Positions 21,007 to 34,600 of a stretch of DNA of 64,000 nucleotides are shown here, piece by piece. The number at the start of each line of letters is the position of its first letter. Position 1 is the stretch's first letter. Position numbers and translations under genes: made by a program. This DNA comes from Chamaelirium japonicum. Its lineage: Eukaryota > Streptophyta > Magnoliopsida > Liliales > Melanthiaceae. Under the pieces are notes generated by a model. That model saw nothing but the letters and a program-made list of their open reading frames with translations, was not told the origin of the DNA and searched no databases. The DNA lies in assembly GCA_947650365.1 (NCBI GenBank), contig OX393549.1, forward strand, positions 92,343,081 to 92,407,080, given 5' to 3'.

Positions 21007-21478
21007 GATGACTGTCTAAATAACATATAGTAAAGGGGTGTAAGTAAAAAAAATCCAAAAATTAAATGTTGGTATTCATGTTATGATCCCACAAACCGTA
21101 TTTCTCTAGTAGTAAGCTTCATTAATCATCGCATGCGCAGTTGCATTACATTGAAATAATACAGCAACTGTAAATTACAAGGTAATATTTTTTATGGTAA
21201 CCCGATCATCATTCTCCGGAGTGGACTCGTCAACTCATAAGCCAAGTCTTGCCTTAATTGATCTACAAGTTAATGAAACCAAATCGAACATTTTCAACAA
21301 CATTAAGTCAAATCTCACTACCTGAGTTGACCAAACACAGCCAAAGAGGAGACACGTGCGCACTCATAGCCGTGAAAAGAGATCGCTTGCACAATCGCTT
21401 CCCATAAATTTTCGGCATCATCCAGTGTGTATCGTCTCTTATGGGCAACAGACCGATCAGAGACCTTTCAAACTGTAC
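21007..21478. other. 3' flank of the ABCC gene; no gene seen
   Basis: AT-rich, no coding signal. The 3' UTR of the ABCC gene would lie here. Confidence 0.4.
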
Positions 21479-22609
<1,131 letters not shown>

Positions 22610-22620
22610 CTGTACCCGCA

Positions 22621-24180
22621 TGATGCGAAACAATGCGGGGATGGTATTGTCAGTAATTGATTGAGCAAGCAGGGCTTAACTATTAATTTTGATACCAAGC
22701 GGGAAAATTAGTTCAAATAAATAACATGGGCATATGTGTTGGGAACTACCATCACAATGCCGAGCGCTCTCGATTTCAGGTGATAAAGAACAATACTTAA
22801 AAGTACCGGCTAATAGTCCTACTTGCAATATTTAGATTAGCAACGCTACGGGCAGGTGGAACGCTCAATCTTACGAATATGGGTAGCAGTCGGCAATGAT
22901 AATAGACTAGAGACTCAATTAATTGGCGTCTACCGGAAACACCTTATCGGGAGGAAAACATACCTACTGAGGGTTGTGGAGGACCTCAGGGATCTCAACT
23001 GGTGGCGGGGTCGATGTCGATGCAGAGTCCTCGGGTTGAGCCGGGGTTTGAGCGAGGGCCCGGAGTGCTAGTACGTTGGGATGTACGGGGGCGCCGGGAT
23101 GCCACCATTGATAGTTCTCCGAGATTCCCAGCTGTGCTTCCGCGTCTTTGGCGACGAGGTAGGTGATGCGCTCCACATACTCCACGTTCTTGCCGGCGCT
23201 GAACTGGAAGTCGAGGAAGGGAGACCGGATATCGAGGAACCCGTCTTAGTCGTCAATCAGGCCGTGATCAACATCTGGATCCGCCATGCCGTCATGCCGA
23301 GGGGGTGGAACGGTGGGGATTCGGATTGGATCGCGAGAGGGAACAGGGAGGGGGAGGGGATCGGGCGGCACAGATGGGGGGGGGGGGGTGTTCGGGTGGG
23401 CTGCGGGGAAGGGGAGGGGAGGGGAGGGGGGTGGGATGAGGCCGGTCGGGTGGGAGTGGAGGGAGGGGCCCGAGGCGGCGGCACAGGGAGGTGGCCGGGG
23501 CCGGGGCCGGGGCTGGCTCAGGTGGTGGGGCGGGATCGGGTCGGTCAGATGGGGCGGGGAAGAGAGCGGAGAGGGGATCGGGAGGGAGGGCGGTAGGGAG
23601 GGTTGGGGCCGGTCGGGTGAGAGAGGAGAGGGGACGAGGGGGGGGAGGGGCTCGGGAGGGGAGGGCGGCGCCGGGGTCGGGCCGGTCGGGTGAGAGGAGA
23701 GGAAATGATGGAGGGGATCGGGGGCCGGAGCGGGCGGCACGGGCAAGAGGGGGGGGGGGAAGGGGCTTGCGAGAGAGAGGGAGAGAGATGAGGGGCGGCG
23801 GTGGGGGCTGGGAGAAGAGAGATAGGAGAGGGGGCCAACTAGGGTTTCACACACTAGTCTGGACCTAGGGTTTCACACACCTAGGGTTTGGGTTTGGGTT
23901 TGGGGTTTCACACGCCTCATCCTGGTTTCTCTCAACACGCATGTGGAGGAAAACGAAAATTTTATTATTCATTCAATACCATTACATGACCAATGGGCAG
24001 GCCTATATAAAGGCCTGCAACAGCAAACGAAAATCCCTGGAAATCGAGGTGGGACTAAATAACACAATGCAACAAAGAAAATAACCAAGATGGTGCTGAA
24101 TGTCTGATCAGAGCCATAGGCTCAGGTGGCGCCTCCTGCGCTGGTACACGTGCCATGGGCGCTGCTCGATGTCCTCATCA
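22621..24180 (-). repeat. 3' LTR of the gypsy element
   Basis: Contains a strongly G-rich tract on the plus strand (about 23360-23840), a short GGGTTT repeat near 23880, and a TATA box for minus-strand transcription (complement of 24003-24012). The last codons of pol extend into it, to 24108. Confidence 0.92.
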
Positions 24181-27100
24181 TTCTCCCGGGGTGGGAGAGA
24201 GCTCGACTCCGTCGAGTAAGGCTCGGTGCGGCTCTCATACAGCTCCAGCAGGTCCGGGTCAAGCCGTTGCAGTTCTTCTCGCTCCACCCATGTATCCTCA
24301 GAAGGAGGTTTTCCTTTCCAGCGAATCAGGTACCTCCGGGTTCCACCGTCTCTACTAGAGACAATTTCGTTATCCAGAATTTTATCAATGCCGACTGCCG
24401 TAGGATTTGGAAGATTTTGGGGAAGTGGAGGTAGGGAGGGGCTCTCAGAAACAGGGTCCAAGGTAGGCTCGTCTATCAAAGGATTATTAGGGTTGAAATT
24501 TGGGCCCTTGTAGGCCACTAGATCTTCAATATTGAAAGTCGGACTAATGCCAAAACCCTCAGGTAATTCGATAACATAAGCATTGTCATTTATCTTCCTT
24601 AGGATCTGAAAGGGGCCGGCACTGCGTGCATGTAGTTTCTTAACAGTTCCCGGGGGAAACCGTTCCGGGCAGATCCGGACCATCACATAATCCCCGACGT
24701 TAAAAGTTTGAACTCGTTTTCGGGCATCGGCTCGTAATTTATAGTCAGCATTGCTTTGCTCAATCTTGTTACTGATTTCTTTACGTAATTCATGCATGTG
24801 TGATGCAAATGCAGATGCAGACTCGGAGACCCTATGATGATTAGCCATGGGAATGAGATCTATTGGTTGCCTAGGCTTAAAACCATGGACAATTTCATGT
24901 GGACTCATGCCGGTAGTTCTATTAACAGATGAATTATATGCAAACTCGGCAATGGACAGTTTGAGATCCCAACTCCCGACATGTTCGCCTACCAGGGTTC
25001 GCAGGAGATTTCTCAGACTCCAGTTGACCACTTCCGTTTGACCATCAGTCTGTGGGTGGAATGCGGTAGAGAATTGAAGCTTGGTGCCCAATTTGTGCCA
25101 AAGGGTCTTCCAGAAAAAACTAGTGAACTTGACATCCCTATCGGACACAATGGTCTTTGGTAGCCCATGCAGCCTTACAATGCCATCAAAGAATATTTTG
25201 GCAACTCGAGACGCATCAGAGGTTTTGGAACATGGTAGAAAATGGGCCATCTTGGAGAAGCGGTCTACCACCACTAGAACTGAATCGTGCTTTCTGAGGG
25301 TCTTGGGGAGACCGAGCACGAAATCCATACTGATGTCTTGCCAGGGGCAGTTGGGAACCGGCAGTGGTGTATACATGCCGGTATTTTGCTTTTGTTGCTT
25401 GGCCAACTGGCAGGTGTGACACCGACTCACATGTTTAGCGACATCTCGCTTCAGACTTGGCCAGAAAAATCGATACTCAATGGCCTCGATGGTTTTATTA
25501 ACGCCAAAATGGCCAGCAAGACCACCCGCATGAAGCTCCCAAATAAGGAATTCACGAAGGGATGTTCGGGGGATGCACAGCCGACGGCCACGGAAGAGGT
25601 ACCCGTTTTGCATGAGGTACCCGTCTACTTCTCGAACTGTACCATCTACTAGTACAGCATAGACTTCACCGAAATCGAGACAGGACTCCTACTCAGCTCT
25701 CAGCCTTTCAAAACCCTCGACCGCAGCGGTCAACTTGGACATAACGACCATGCGACGACTGAGTGCGTCGGCCGCCTTGTTTTCTACTCCCGTTTTATGG
25801 CGCAGGGTGAAAGTGTAGTCCTAGAGGAACTCAACCCAGCGACCATGCCGTGCGTTAAGCTTCTTCTGTGAGTAGATATACCGCAGGGCCTCATGGTCAG
25901 AATAGATAACGAATTCTTGCGGGAGTAGGTAGTGTTGCCAGTGGCGAAGCGACTGGATTACCGCATAGAATTCTTTATCGTAAGTGGAGTATCGCTGGCG
26001 AGTTTCATTCAACTTCTCGCTGAAATACGCGACAGGATGACCTTCTTGGAAGAGGACGCCCCCAATGCCGATTCCGGAGTCACAGGCCACTTCGAAGACT
26101 TTGGTAAAATCTGGGAGGCGCATCACAGGTGCCTCAACCATTCGCTTCTTGATTTCCAGAAAAGCCCTAGTGGCAGCACTCGTCCACTCAAACTCACCCT
26201 TTTTTAGACAGTCTGTGATTGGGGTCGTAATGGTACTGAACCCCTTGATGAATCTTCTGTAAAAGGTGGCGAGACCGTGGAAGCTCCGGACATCCCGGAT
26301 GTTCTTGGGTTCGGGCCATTCTTCAATTGCGCGGACCTTTTCCGGGTCGGCGGAAACCCCGTTGACAGAGACAACAAAACCGAGGAAGTGGACTTCGGTG
26401 GCAAGAAAAGTGCATTTCTTAGGATTGGCGAATAGCTCCTCCTTCCTTAGTACAGCGCAGACTTGCCGAAGGTGATCTAAGTGTTGTGCCTGGGACTGGC
26501 TATAAATGAGTATGTCATCAAAGTACACCACAAGGAATTTTCCCATAAAAGGGCGGAGTACTTGTGTCATCACTCGCATGAAAGTGCTCGGCGCATTGGT
26601 CAGCCCAAAAGGCATAACCATCCATTCGTACAGTCCGTCCTTGGTCTTAAACGCCGTCTTCCACTCATCTCCAGGGCGGATGCGAATTTGGTGGTAACCA
26701 CTCTTCAAGTCAACTTTGGAGAAGACTGTGGCTCCAGACATCAGGCCTAACAGATCATCCAGGCGAGGGATAGGGAAACGGTATTTGACCGTTATCTTAT
26801 TGATGGCACGGCTATCTACGCACATACGCCAGGTTCCATCCTTCTTGGGTGTAAGCAGAGCTGGAACCGCGCAAGGACTCATGCTTTCTTTGATGAAACC
26901 ATTTTTCAATAATTCATCAACCTGCCGTTTCAACTCGGCATGTTCTGTAGGGTTCATTCGGTAGTGGGGCAGGTTGGAGAGGCTGGCTCCAGGAACCAAG
27001 TCGATGGCGTGTTGTATGTCACGCATCGGAGGCAGTTGGTCTGGGAGGTCCTCAGGGAAGACATCAGCGAACTCTTTCAGTACTGGGGCAATCTCTAGGG

Positions 27101-28862
27101 GAATAACTTGGGTGGACTCTTTAGGAACTTCCCGAGCTGCAAGGATCATGATTGGAGCCCTTTTTTCCAGCTCGATGCTCAATTCTTTGGCACCGATATA
27201 ACTGACGTTACTGGTTTTCTTCTTGGAGGTGGGCTGTTGCGCAGGCTGACCACTCTTGGGTTGAGAGGGTAACAGTTTAATTTTCTTGCCTTCATGTTCA
27301 AACAGGCACATGTTGGATCGGCCGTAGATGAGAACATCATTATCGAAAAGCCAAGGCCGTCCTAGTATAACTTGACCCACATCCATAGTCAAAACATCAC
27401 ACCAGATCTTCTCCTGGTAGGCATTGAAGTTTATGGGGACCAAACACCTTTGCTTGACCTCCATTGCCGTAGAGTTGATCCAGGAGACTTGGTATGGTCG
27501 GGGATGGGGAATTGCCTTCAACCCAGTCTTGGAGATCACGGCAGACGAAACTGCGTTAACGCAACTTCCACTGTCGATGATCACTTTGCAGTTCTTATCT
27601 CCGATTCGGGTAAAGATATGAAAGATGTTGGTACGCCTCCAGTCATCTTGTTCTTTGGGATGGGACAGCGCGCACCTTACCACGGGCAACTCAGTGGGTG
27701 TTGTATACCTAAGGCAACCTAGAGTGAAGTCATCGCCCTCTTCATCGAAGTCTCCTTCATCATCATCAGCTTGGTATACAAACCCATCCATGTCTGACTC
27801 CAGTGCCTCAACAGGTGTGCCATCAATGATGTTGATTTTGACGGGGCTAGGACAGTTTGCAGCCACGTGCCCATAGCCCTGGCACTTGTAGCATTTAATG
27901 AGGGGACTGACCTTGGAAAAATCTCTCTCAGGGCCCTTGCCACAACTGTCCCTTTCATTGTTCTGACTCGGGGGGTCTGTCCTTGGTTGGGATTGGGTGG
28001 GATAAGGCCGACTCGGATAATTGCTCGGGGAGGGTCGAGGGGTATGACTCCGGGAATCACCCCTGTGAGGGTGGCTAGATCGGAAGCTATCAAGATCTTG
28101 GACTAGGGCGTACGCCCTTTCTAGCTCGGTGACATCACGAGCAAGGAGCTCATTCCTCAGGTCCTCTCTCAACCCCGATCGAAAACGGGATAGGACCTGG
28201 ACGGGGGTTTCGGTTCCCAAGACATTGCAGCGAGTCAAGAACTCATCGAATTTGGCTACATAGTCCTTGGCGGATTTGTTGCCCTGGGTGAATTGGTGCC
28301 ACTGGTCCAGAAGGCGGGCTTGATACGACGGAGGCACATATTTGCCTTTTAACTCATTCTTCATCGCGACCCAATTATCGATGGGGTCTTGGGTTCGGGC
28401 AACTCTCAGTGCCTTGATGTTGGTCCAGTATTGACTGGTAGGTCCACTCAGTTTCATCGCGGCGAAACGGACTTTCCTTGGTTACGTTAAGGGGTACCAG
28501 GCAAAATATCGATCCATGGATTGGAGCCAGTCCATGAAAAACTGGGGATCATGCCTGCCATCGAAAAAGGGCACTTCTAGTCTAATGCTTCGGAGATATT
28601 GTTCATCCGGATCTTGATGATTTTGCCAAGGTGGCCGAAGGTCTTGATGGTCCAGGGGTGGTGGAGTCCGTGGTGGAACTTGGTCCAGACGGTCAAAACG
28701 GGCGTCCGTATCACGCTGGTAAGCAGTAAAGTTCTTGTTCATGGTGGCTATCCCTTGAGCTAACTCGGTAAGTGTTCTAGCCAAGGTGTCGGGATCCATG
28801 TTGAAACTGTCCGACTCGCTAAACTCTCCTAACAGGTATGGCCTACCCTTACGGGTTGGCAT
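24108..28862 (-). pseudogene. Gypsy gag-pol polyprotein with chromodomain, three nonsense codons
   Basis: Best start is an ATG at 28862, or one at 28799 (MDPDTLARTL). In order: gag; a CCHC zinc knuckle (CYKCQGYGHVAANC, about 27900); aspartic protease (IIDSGS, about 27570); RT with YFDDIL (about 26520); RNase H; integrase with the HHCC zinc region and DDE core (24900-25500); and a C-terminal chromodomain with RYLIRWKGKPPSEDTW (about 24310). Stops fall at 28484-28482 (TAA), 25823-25821 (TAG) and 25691-25689 (TAG), all in one otherwise open frame. The chromodomain places it among plant chromoviruses; the exact lineage was not assigned. The final 24 codons lie in the LTR. Confidence 0.88.
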
Positions 28863-28928
28863 GCACAATTAAAATGATGCTTATTGAATGCTAAGTTCGA
28901 ATGCAATTACCATGCCTACCTAAACCAT

Positions 28929-28940
28929 GATCTGATACCA
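28929..28940 (-). other. tRNA-iMet primer-binding site of the gypsy element
   Basis: The complement reads TGGTATCAGATC, one base off the perfect initiator-Met match, four bases from the LTR. Confidence 0.8.
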
Positions 28941-28944
28941 GAAA

Positions 28945-30504
28945 TGATGCGAAACAATGCGGGGATGGTATTGTCAGTAATTGATTGAGCAAGCAGGGCT
29001 TAACTATTAATTTTGATACCAAGCGGGAAAATTAGTTCAAATAAATAACATGGGCATATGTGTTGGGAACTACTATCACAATGCCGAGCGCTCTCGATTT
29101 CAGGTGATAAAGAGCAATACTTAAAAGTACCGGCTAATAGTCCTACTTGCAATATTTAGATTAGCAACGCTACGGGCAGGTGGAACGCTCAATCTTACGA
29201 ATATGGGTTGCAGTCGGCAATGATAATAGACTTGAGACTCAATTAATTGGCGTCTACCGGAAACACCTTATCGGGAGGAAAACATACCTACTGAGGGTTG
29301 TGGGGGACCTCAGGGATCTCAACTGGTGGCGGGGTCGATGTCGATGCAGAGTCCTCGGGTTGAGCCAGGATTTGAGCGAGGGCCCGGAGTGCTAGTACGT
29401 TGGGATGTACGGGCGCGCCGGGATGCCACCATTGATGGTTCTCCGAGATTCCCAGCGATGCTTCCGCGTCTTTGGCGACGAGGTAGATGATGCGCTCCAC
29501 GTACTCCTTCACGTTCTCGCCGGCGCTGAACTGGAAGTCGAGGAAGGGAGACCGGATATCGAGGAACCCGTCTTCGTCGTCAATCAGGCCATGATCAACA
29601 TCTGGATCCGCCATGCCGTCATGCCGAGGGGGTGGAACGGTGGGGATTCGGATTGGATCGCGAGAGGGAACAGGGAGGAGGAGGGGATCGGGCGGCACAG
29701 ATGGGGGGGGGGGGGTGTTCGGGTGGGCTGCGGAGAAGGGGAGGGGAGGAGGGTGGGATGAGGCCGGTCGGGTGGGAGTGGAGGGAGGGGCCCGGGGCGG
29801 CGGCACAGGGAGGTGGCCGTGGCCGGGGCCGGGGCCGGGACTGGCTCGGGTGGTGGGGCGGGATCGGGTCGGTCGGATGGGGCGGGGAGGAGAGCGGGGA
29901 GGGGATCGGGAGGGAGGGCGGTAGGGAGGGTTGGGGCCGGTCGGGTGAGAGAGGAGAGGGGACGAGGGGGGGGAGGGGCTCGGGAGGGGAGGGCGGCGCC
30001 GGGGTCGGGCCGGTCGGGTGAGAGGAGAGGAAAGGAGGGAGGGGATCGGGGGCCGGAGCGGGCGGCACGGGCAAGAGGGGGGGGGGGGGAAGGGGCTTGC
30101 GAGAGAGAAGGAGAGAGATGAGGGGCGGCGGTGGGGGCTGGGAGAAGAGAGATAGGAGAGGGGGCCAACTAGGGTTTCACACACTAGTCTGGACCTAGGG
30201 TTTCACACACCTAGGGTTTGGGTTTGGGGTTTCACACGCCTCACCCTGGTTTCTCTCAACACGCATGTGGAGGAAAACGAAAATTTTATTATTCATTCAA
30301 TACCATTACATGACCAATGGGCAGGCCTATATAAAGGCCTGCGACAGCAAACGAAAATCCCTGAAAATCGAGGTGGGACTAAATAACACAATGCAATAAA
30401 GAAAATAACCAAGATGGTGCTGAATGTCTGATCAGAGCCATAGGCTCAGGTGGCGCCTCCTGCGCTGGTATACGCGCCATGGGCGCTGCTCGATGTCCCC
30501 ATCA
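28945..30504 (-). repeat. 5' LTR of the gypsy element
   Basis: Paired with 22621-24180, same length. It would drive minus-strand transcription from a TATA box near 30327-30336. Confidence 0.92.
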
Positions 30505-30939
30505 CCGCATTAATCAAATGTTTAGCAAGGATCATTTACAAACAAAATATACTTAACGAAATTTGTTGAGAGAACATTCAGTGTAAGCATTATAATTAGG
30601 GGTATTTACATTATGTCATGACCTTCTACAGAAGTCTTACCCAATGTCGTTGATAACGTTAGGCGTAGATCACCGAATTCTTGTGCAAGATGCTATGACA
30701 CAATAGTAGGAACATTTGGGCATTGTCTAGCACTAAGGTGGCAAAGGGTCACATGAATTAGGGAATATTTGATTATTGAACAGATGTTTTGCAAATAAAT
30801 TGCTTCATAGCCCGGATATTCTGTTTTGTCTCTCCTCAAACAACTGCTAAAGAGTTTCATAGTCCTTGGAAACTTCTGCTTGGTTCTTTATCATTATGGT
30901 TTCCATTAAAAATGTATTCCAAAATTTATTTTAGATTTA

Positions 30940-31650
30940 ATGACTATTAAAGCCCTATCATTCGAAATTTTCCTCCATATTTGCAAAGTTCAATTCCTGT
31001 CTCACAAAATCAATTGATACTATAACATCCGCAAATAACATACATGATATTACTTAAATATTAGGAGTAAGTTCATTGAAGAAAAGGATAAAAAGATGTT
31101 GGTTTAGTTCAGGCCCTTGGTGAAGTCAAATTGACTGTAAACTAATTTGTCTCACCGCAACTGCCTTCTCATGCTAATTGTACACGTTCTCAATAATTTG
31201 AATATAAACTTTATGAAAGTTCGGGCCCTTGATGAAGTTGCTGTGTGACTAAAAACTCATTTGTCTAACCACAGTTCTCACGATAATCGTACATATTCTC
31301 AATTATTTGAAAAAAATCTTTATGAACCCTTTCCTTCTTACTACATATCAAATTACATCTCGTTGTACTATATTCTATATTTTCTTAAAGTCAATAAAAC
31401 CATGTGAAGATTCTTGTCCCCTTCTCTCAAAAATTTTCCACTAGTTGTCTCAGCAAGAGAATAGCCTCTGTAATTGACCTTCTACCATAAGTCTGAATAG
31501 ATTTTCCACAATTTCTGCAGTTTTTTTTAATCTTTGATCCATCAGTCTTTCCACACAACTTCATGGCGTGAACACAAACTTTAATTTCATGATAACTGGA
31601 GTAATGTTGTACATCACCTTTACTTTAATACTTCTTCAATTGTTTGGTGG
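30940..31650 (-). pseudogene. Heavily decayed LINE-like reverse transcriptase
   Basis: Minus-strand fragments in the expected order: GRRSITEAILLLRQLVENF (about 31480), then LHQGPELNQHLF and CMLFADVIVSIDF (about 31100-31000). These match the GRSTTEAIxLLRxLME, GLHQGSALSPYLF and CMLFADDIVL motifs of a plant LINE-type RT. The catalytic FADD is FADV. Many stops and shifts are present. A roughly 110-bp segment is duplicated in tandem (about 31115-31220 and 31227-31330). Confidence 0.6.
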
Positions 31651-34600
31651 CATCCTTGTTTTCCAGATTACTTTAAATAAACAAGGGCAAGTTAACTCAA
31701 ATCCTCCAAAAAATTTCCAAACTACAATCGGTATCGCATCGAGCCTAGTTCCTTACATTGTGCTTTCACGGTCACCATCACTTAAATTATTTGATTGGGA
31801 GATGGCATGTTGACTCCTCAATTGTGGGTCTTCAGCATAAACTCCTCTTTATGAGTTGTTATTCCCTAATTTGTTTTCTATTACTAATCAATCTCGTCAT
31901 CCTTTCCCATAATTCTCTTACTCTTGATCCATCTTGGCTCACCTATATATTTCTTTATCAACCTCTTCAGAAGCTAATTTATCATATCAGTTATCAAAAC
32001 CTGCAATTTAGTCTTGATAGCTAGCATTTTAGCATCCTTCTTAGATTTTTATACTTTTTTGAGTTATCAATACCATAATATAATTTGTCAATTGATCTCA
32101 CATCATATTTGATGTACTTTTCAATCCTCCTTTGGGAAATACTCTCCAAATGATGCCACACTGTTCTACTTAAATTACACTACCATATTCTTTGGCCAAT
32201 TTTAGTTTCTTTTCTTCTCGCTCCTACTATATACATCCATAACAACTGGACTATGTTGTGTGGTCAGACTTCTTATAATCACCTATAAGTTTTGGATGTT
32301 GATTCACTTTTATTCTTAGGAGAAACTATATACATGAGTGATACATTAGATCCACTATTGAAAGTAACTAAATATTCATCTCTCTTCTTAAGTCTTAGTT
32401 GTCGCTAGATGAAAACAACCCAGTGTTGTCAAGGCGCAGTAAGGCACGCGCCTCGAGGCGAGGCATAGATATGCGCCTCAGGCACATTCTGGCGAGGCCC
32501 GTGCATCAAGGCGCACGGCGGCCGAGGCTCGTGCCTTGAATCCTTGATGCATTTTGGGTTTTGGTCTTCGACTTTTGTTTTTTTTTTTTGGGGTTTTGGT
32601 TCTTTTTATTTTGATTCTTTTAAGTTGAAATAAAAGAGCCCAACTCTCCTTAGAGCCCAACTCTTTCGTTTTGTTACTCAACATTGTTTATGAGTTCTCA
32701 TTTATCAGTTATCACTTATGAGTATTGTATGCATTTAACTTATGAATATGGTGTTGGCATGTTGCATAATAACTTATGAATTATTATTCTCACTCAAATT
32801 GTTCATTTGATGGCCACTAGTTATGAGTTATAATTATTGTATGCCTTTATTGTGTTGATTTAATTGAATAGTGGTTATATTTCTGTGAGAAATTACATGT
32901 AAACCCTTTCCTGTTTGAGTCGTGGTAGTACTTGCGCTCATGAAGATCAGTCAAGTGCATCACAGCTATTCAAGATCATCGAAAGAATCAGTAGTCTATC
33001 TCATGGCTTTAGTTGCTCACCAAAGAGTCATGCGATGAGTGGGTTTACTGGGGTAGATAGGTTTTCTTGATCATATCGTTTTTGCATGCACGTTTATCGA
33101 TTTTACGCTTTTCGAGGGGTCGACGTAATTTTACTTGCATTTCATATTAGGGCTAGCCGAGGCAAATTGTGTGATCGAACCAACGTGAGCTATGCTCACG
33201 GGGATCGGGCTCCCCATAGAGCTAGCGGAGGTCTAGGGGCAGAGCCCACTACCCCCTGGTAGGGGTTTGGGGGCAACGCCCCCAGAACCTAAACAGAATT
33301 TGGATTTTGCTCTTGCATGATTTCATCGATTTTACATGCATCGGTTTTATCGATCACACCTTTTATTGAGATTTGCGCATATTGAATTTTTGCTTCGTCG
33401 AGTTTTGGTCGCAAGGATCCAACACTTAGAATTTTTCTATGTGTTGGAAGTCATCGTAACGCGTCCGAACAGCTAATAGGCATACGGTCGAAGGGTCCTA
33501 AGTGTTCCGGACCATTAGGGACTCTTCAGCACTGGGCATCTGAACAGATGTTCGGACTGCCTTTAATGTGGTCTAGGGTGTTGGGTCTGTTGTCCGAACA
33601 GCTGTTCGGACTGCATATACACTTTCAGTTTTGTATACATACCCCCTTCCTCTTTTGAGTTTGTGAAAAATTAAGAAGAAAAATATTTGCGTCGAATAAC
33701 TTTTTGAAAAAAATTTCTCCCTTTCGTCCTCCTTGCAAGACATACTACCAAGGTAAGATCTTATAGGCTTGTAGGTTGTTTTTCACCACGTATGCTTTAA
33801 TTTGTTATAAATTAAAATTTTGTTTTTTCTTTGTATCAGATTATGCATTTTGAACCCTTTTCTTAGGTTAAGTCGTTTGTTTACTTTCTCTCTGTCCCAC
33901 TCTTGCAAATCCCATGTATTGGGTTCTTCCGTGTGAAACGGAAAAGGGTCAAGTCTTTCTCATGCAAGATGACAAGAAGAACTCTAATGCCTCTTAGTAG
34001 GGAGTCAGAGTTTACCGACGTAATTCCTTTGAGGTCCGTCGAACGGGTTAGTCCGACGAAGTAGTCTCTTATAATGTGCTACCATCCACAATGGGGTGCG
34101 ATCACTTTTGGGCACGTTCAGGTCCTGCGGGGACAAGCGTTGGTGTCTTCACGTGTGTGAAGCACAAAAGTCCAAGCGAAGCGACAACTCGGGTGAGCAC
34201 TAGGGCCACGTGTTGGATCACGCGAAGGCGACCGAGCAGGGAGCGTGGGAAACACTGGAAGGAGAGCTGCGGAAGGCAGTGTGGAGAAAAGGGATCGATG
34301 TCCCGAATAGGTCCAGTGTGTTTGTTCTCTATGTCTATAACCGAACATTTTGCTTAGTTGATTGCTCTCACCATCCGGCTTAAAGTCGGTAAGGTTTTTT
34401 TCCCGTGAAGGATTTCCTCGTAAAAATATCTATGCATGATGTAGGTTAAGTTTTGAATACAAGCCTTGTAAGCTTATGCCCAACACTACACAGAAACCCA
34501 CTAAATTGATAATATTTGCAAGTGAGGGAGAGAGAGAACCACCCGACATCTAATCACCATTGCATACAAATTGTAATATTCCACGGTGATTTGAGAACAA

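Larger units (their letters stand above)
22621..30504 (-). mobile_element. Full-length Ty3/gypsy chromovirus in ABCC intron 6
   Basis: Two 1560-bp LTRs (22621-24180 and 28945-30504) with termini TGATG...CATCA are flanked by a perfect 5-bp TSD CCGCA (22616-22620 and 30505-30509). A tRNA-iMet primer site lies next to the right LTR, so the element is on the minus strand. One gag-pol frame covers gag, CCHC knuckle, protease, RT, RNase H, integrase and a chromodomain. It has three nonsense codons and no frameshift. By eye over the first 600 bp the LTRs differ at about 2-3% of sites plus small indels, so the insertion is fairly young. Absence of protein damage other than stops fits recent silencing. 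Confidence 0.93.

Noticed and set aside
23246..23868. Long Pro/Arg/Gly-rich frames on both strands (and the counterpart at 29288-30184)
   Set aside because: They lie in the G-rich part of the gypsy LTR; compositional bias keeps several frames open at once, and both LTR copies show them.
24126..28106. Many plus-strand frames opposite the gypsy gag-pol
   Set aside because: Antisense shadows of a clearly homologous minus-strand polyprotein.
31568..32024. 81- and 88-codon AT-rich frames
   Set aside because: Composition-driven, partly antisense to the decayed LINE, and inside an ABCC intron.
32437..32530. GC-rich small gene or ncRNA
   Set aside because: The repeated GGCGAGGC/CAAGGCGC motifs fit a MITE end; no boundary or structure could be supported.
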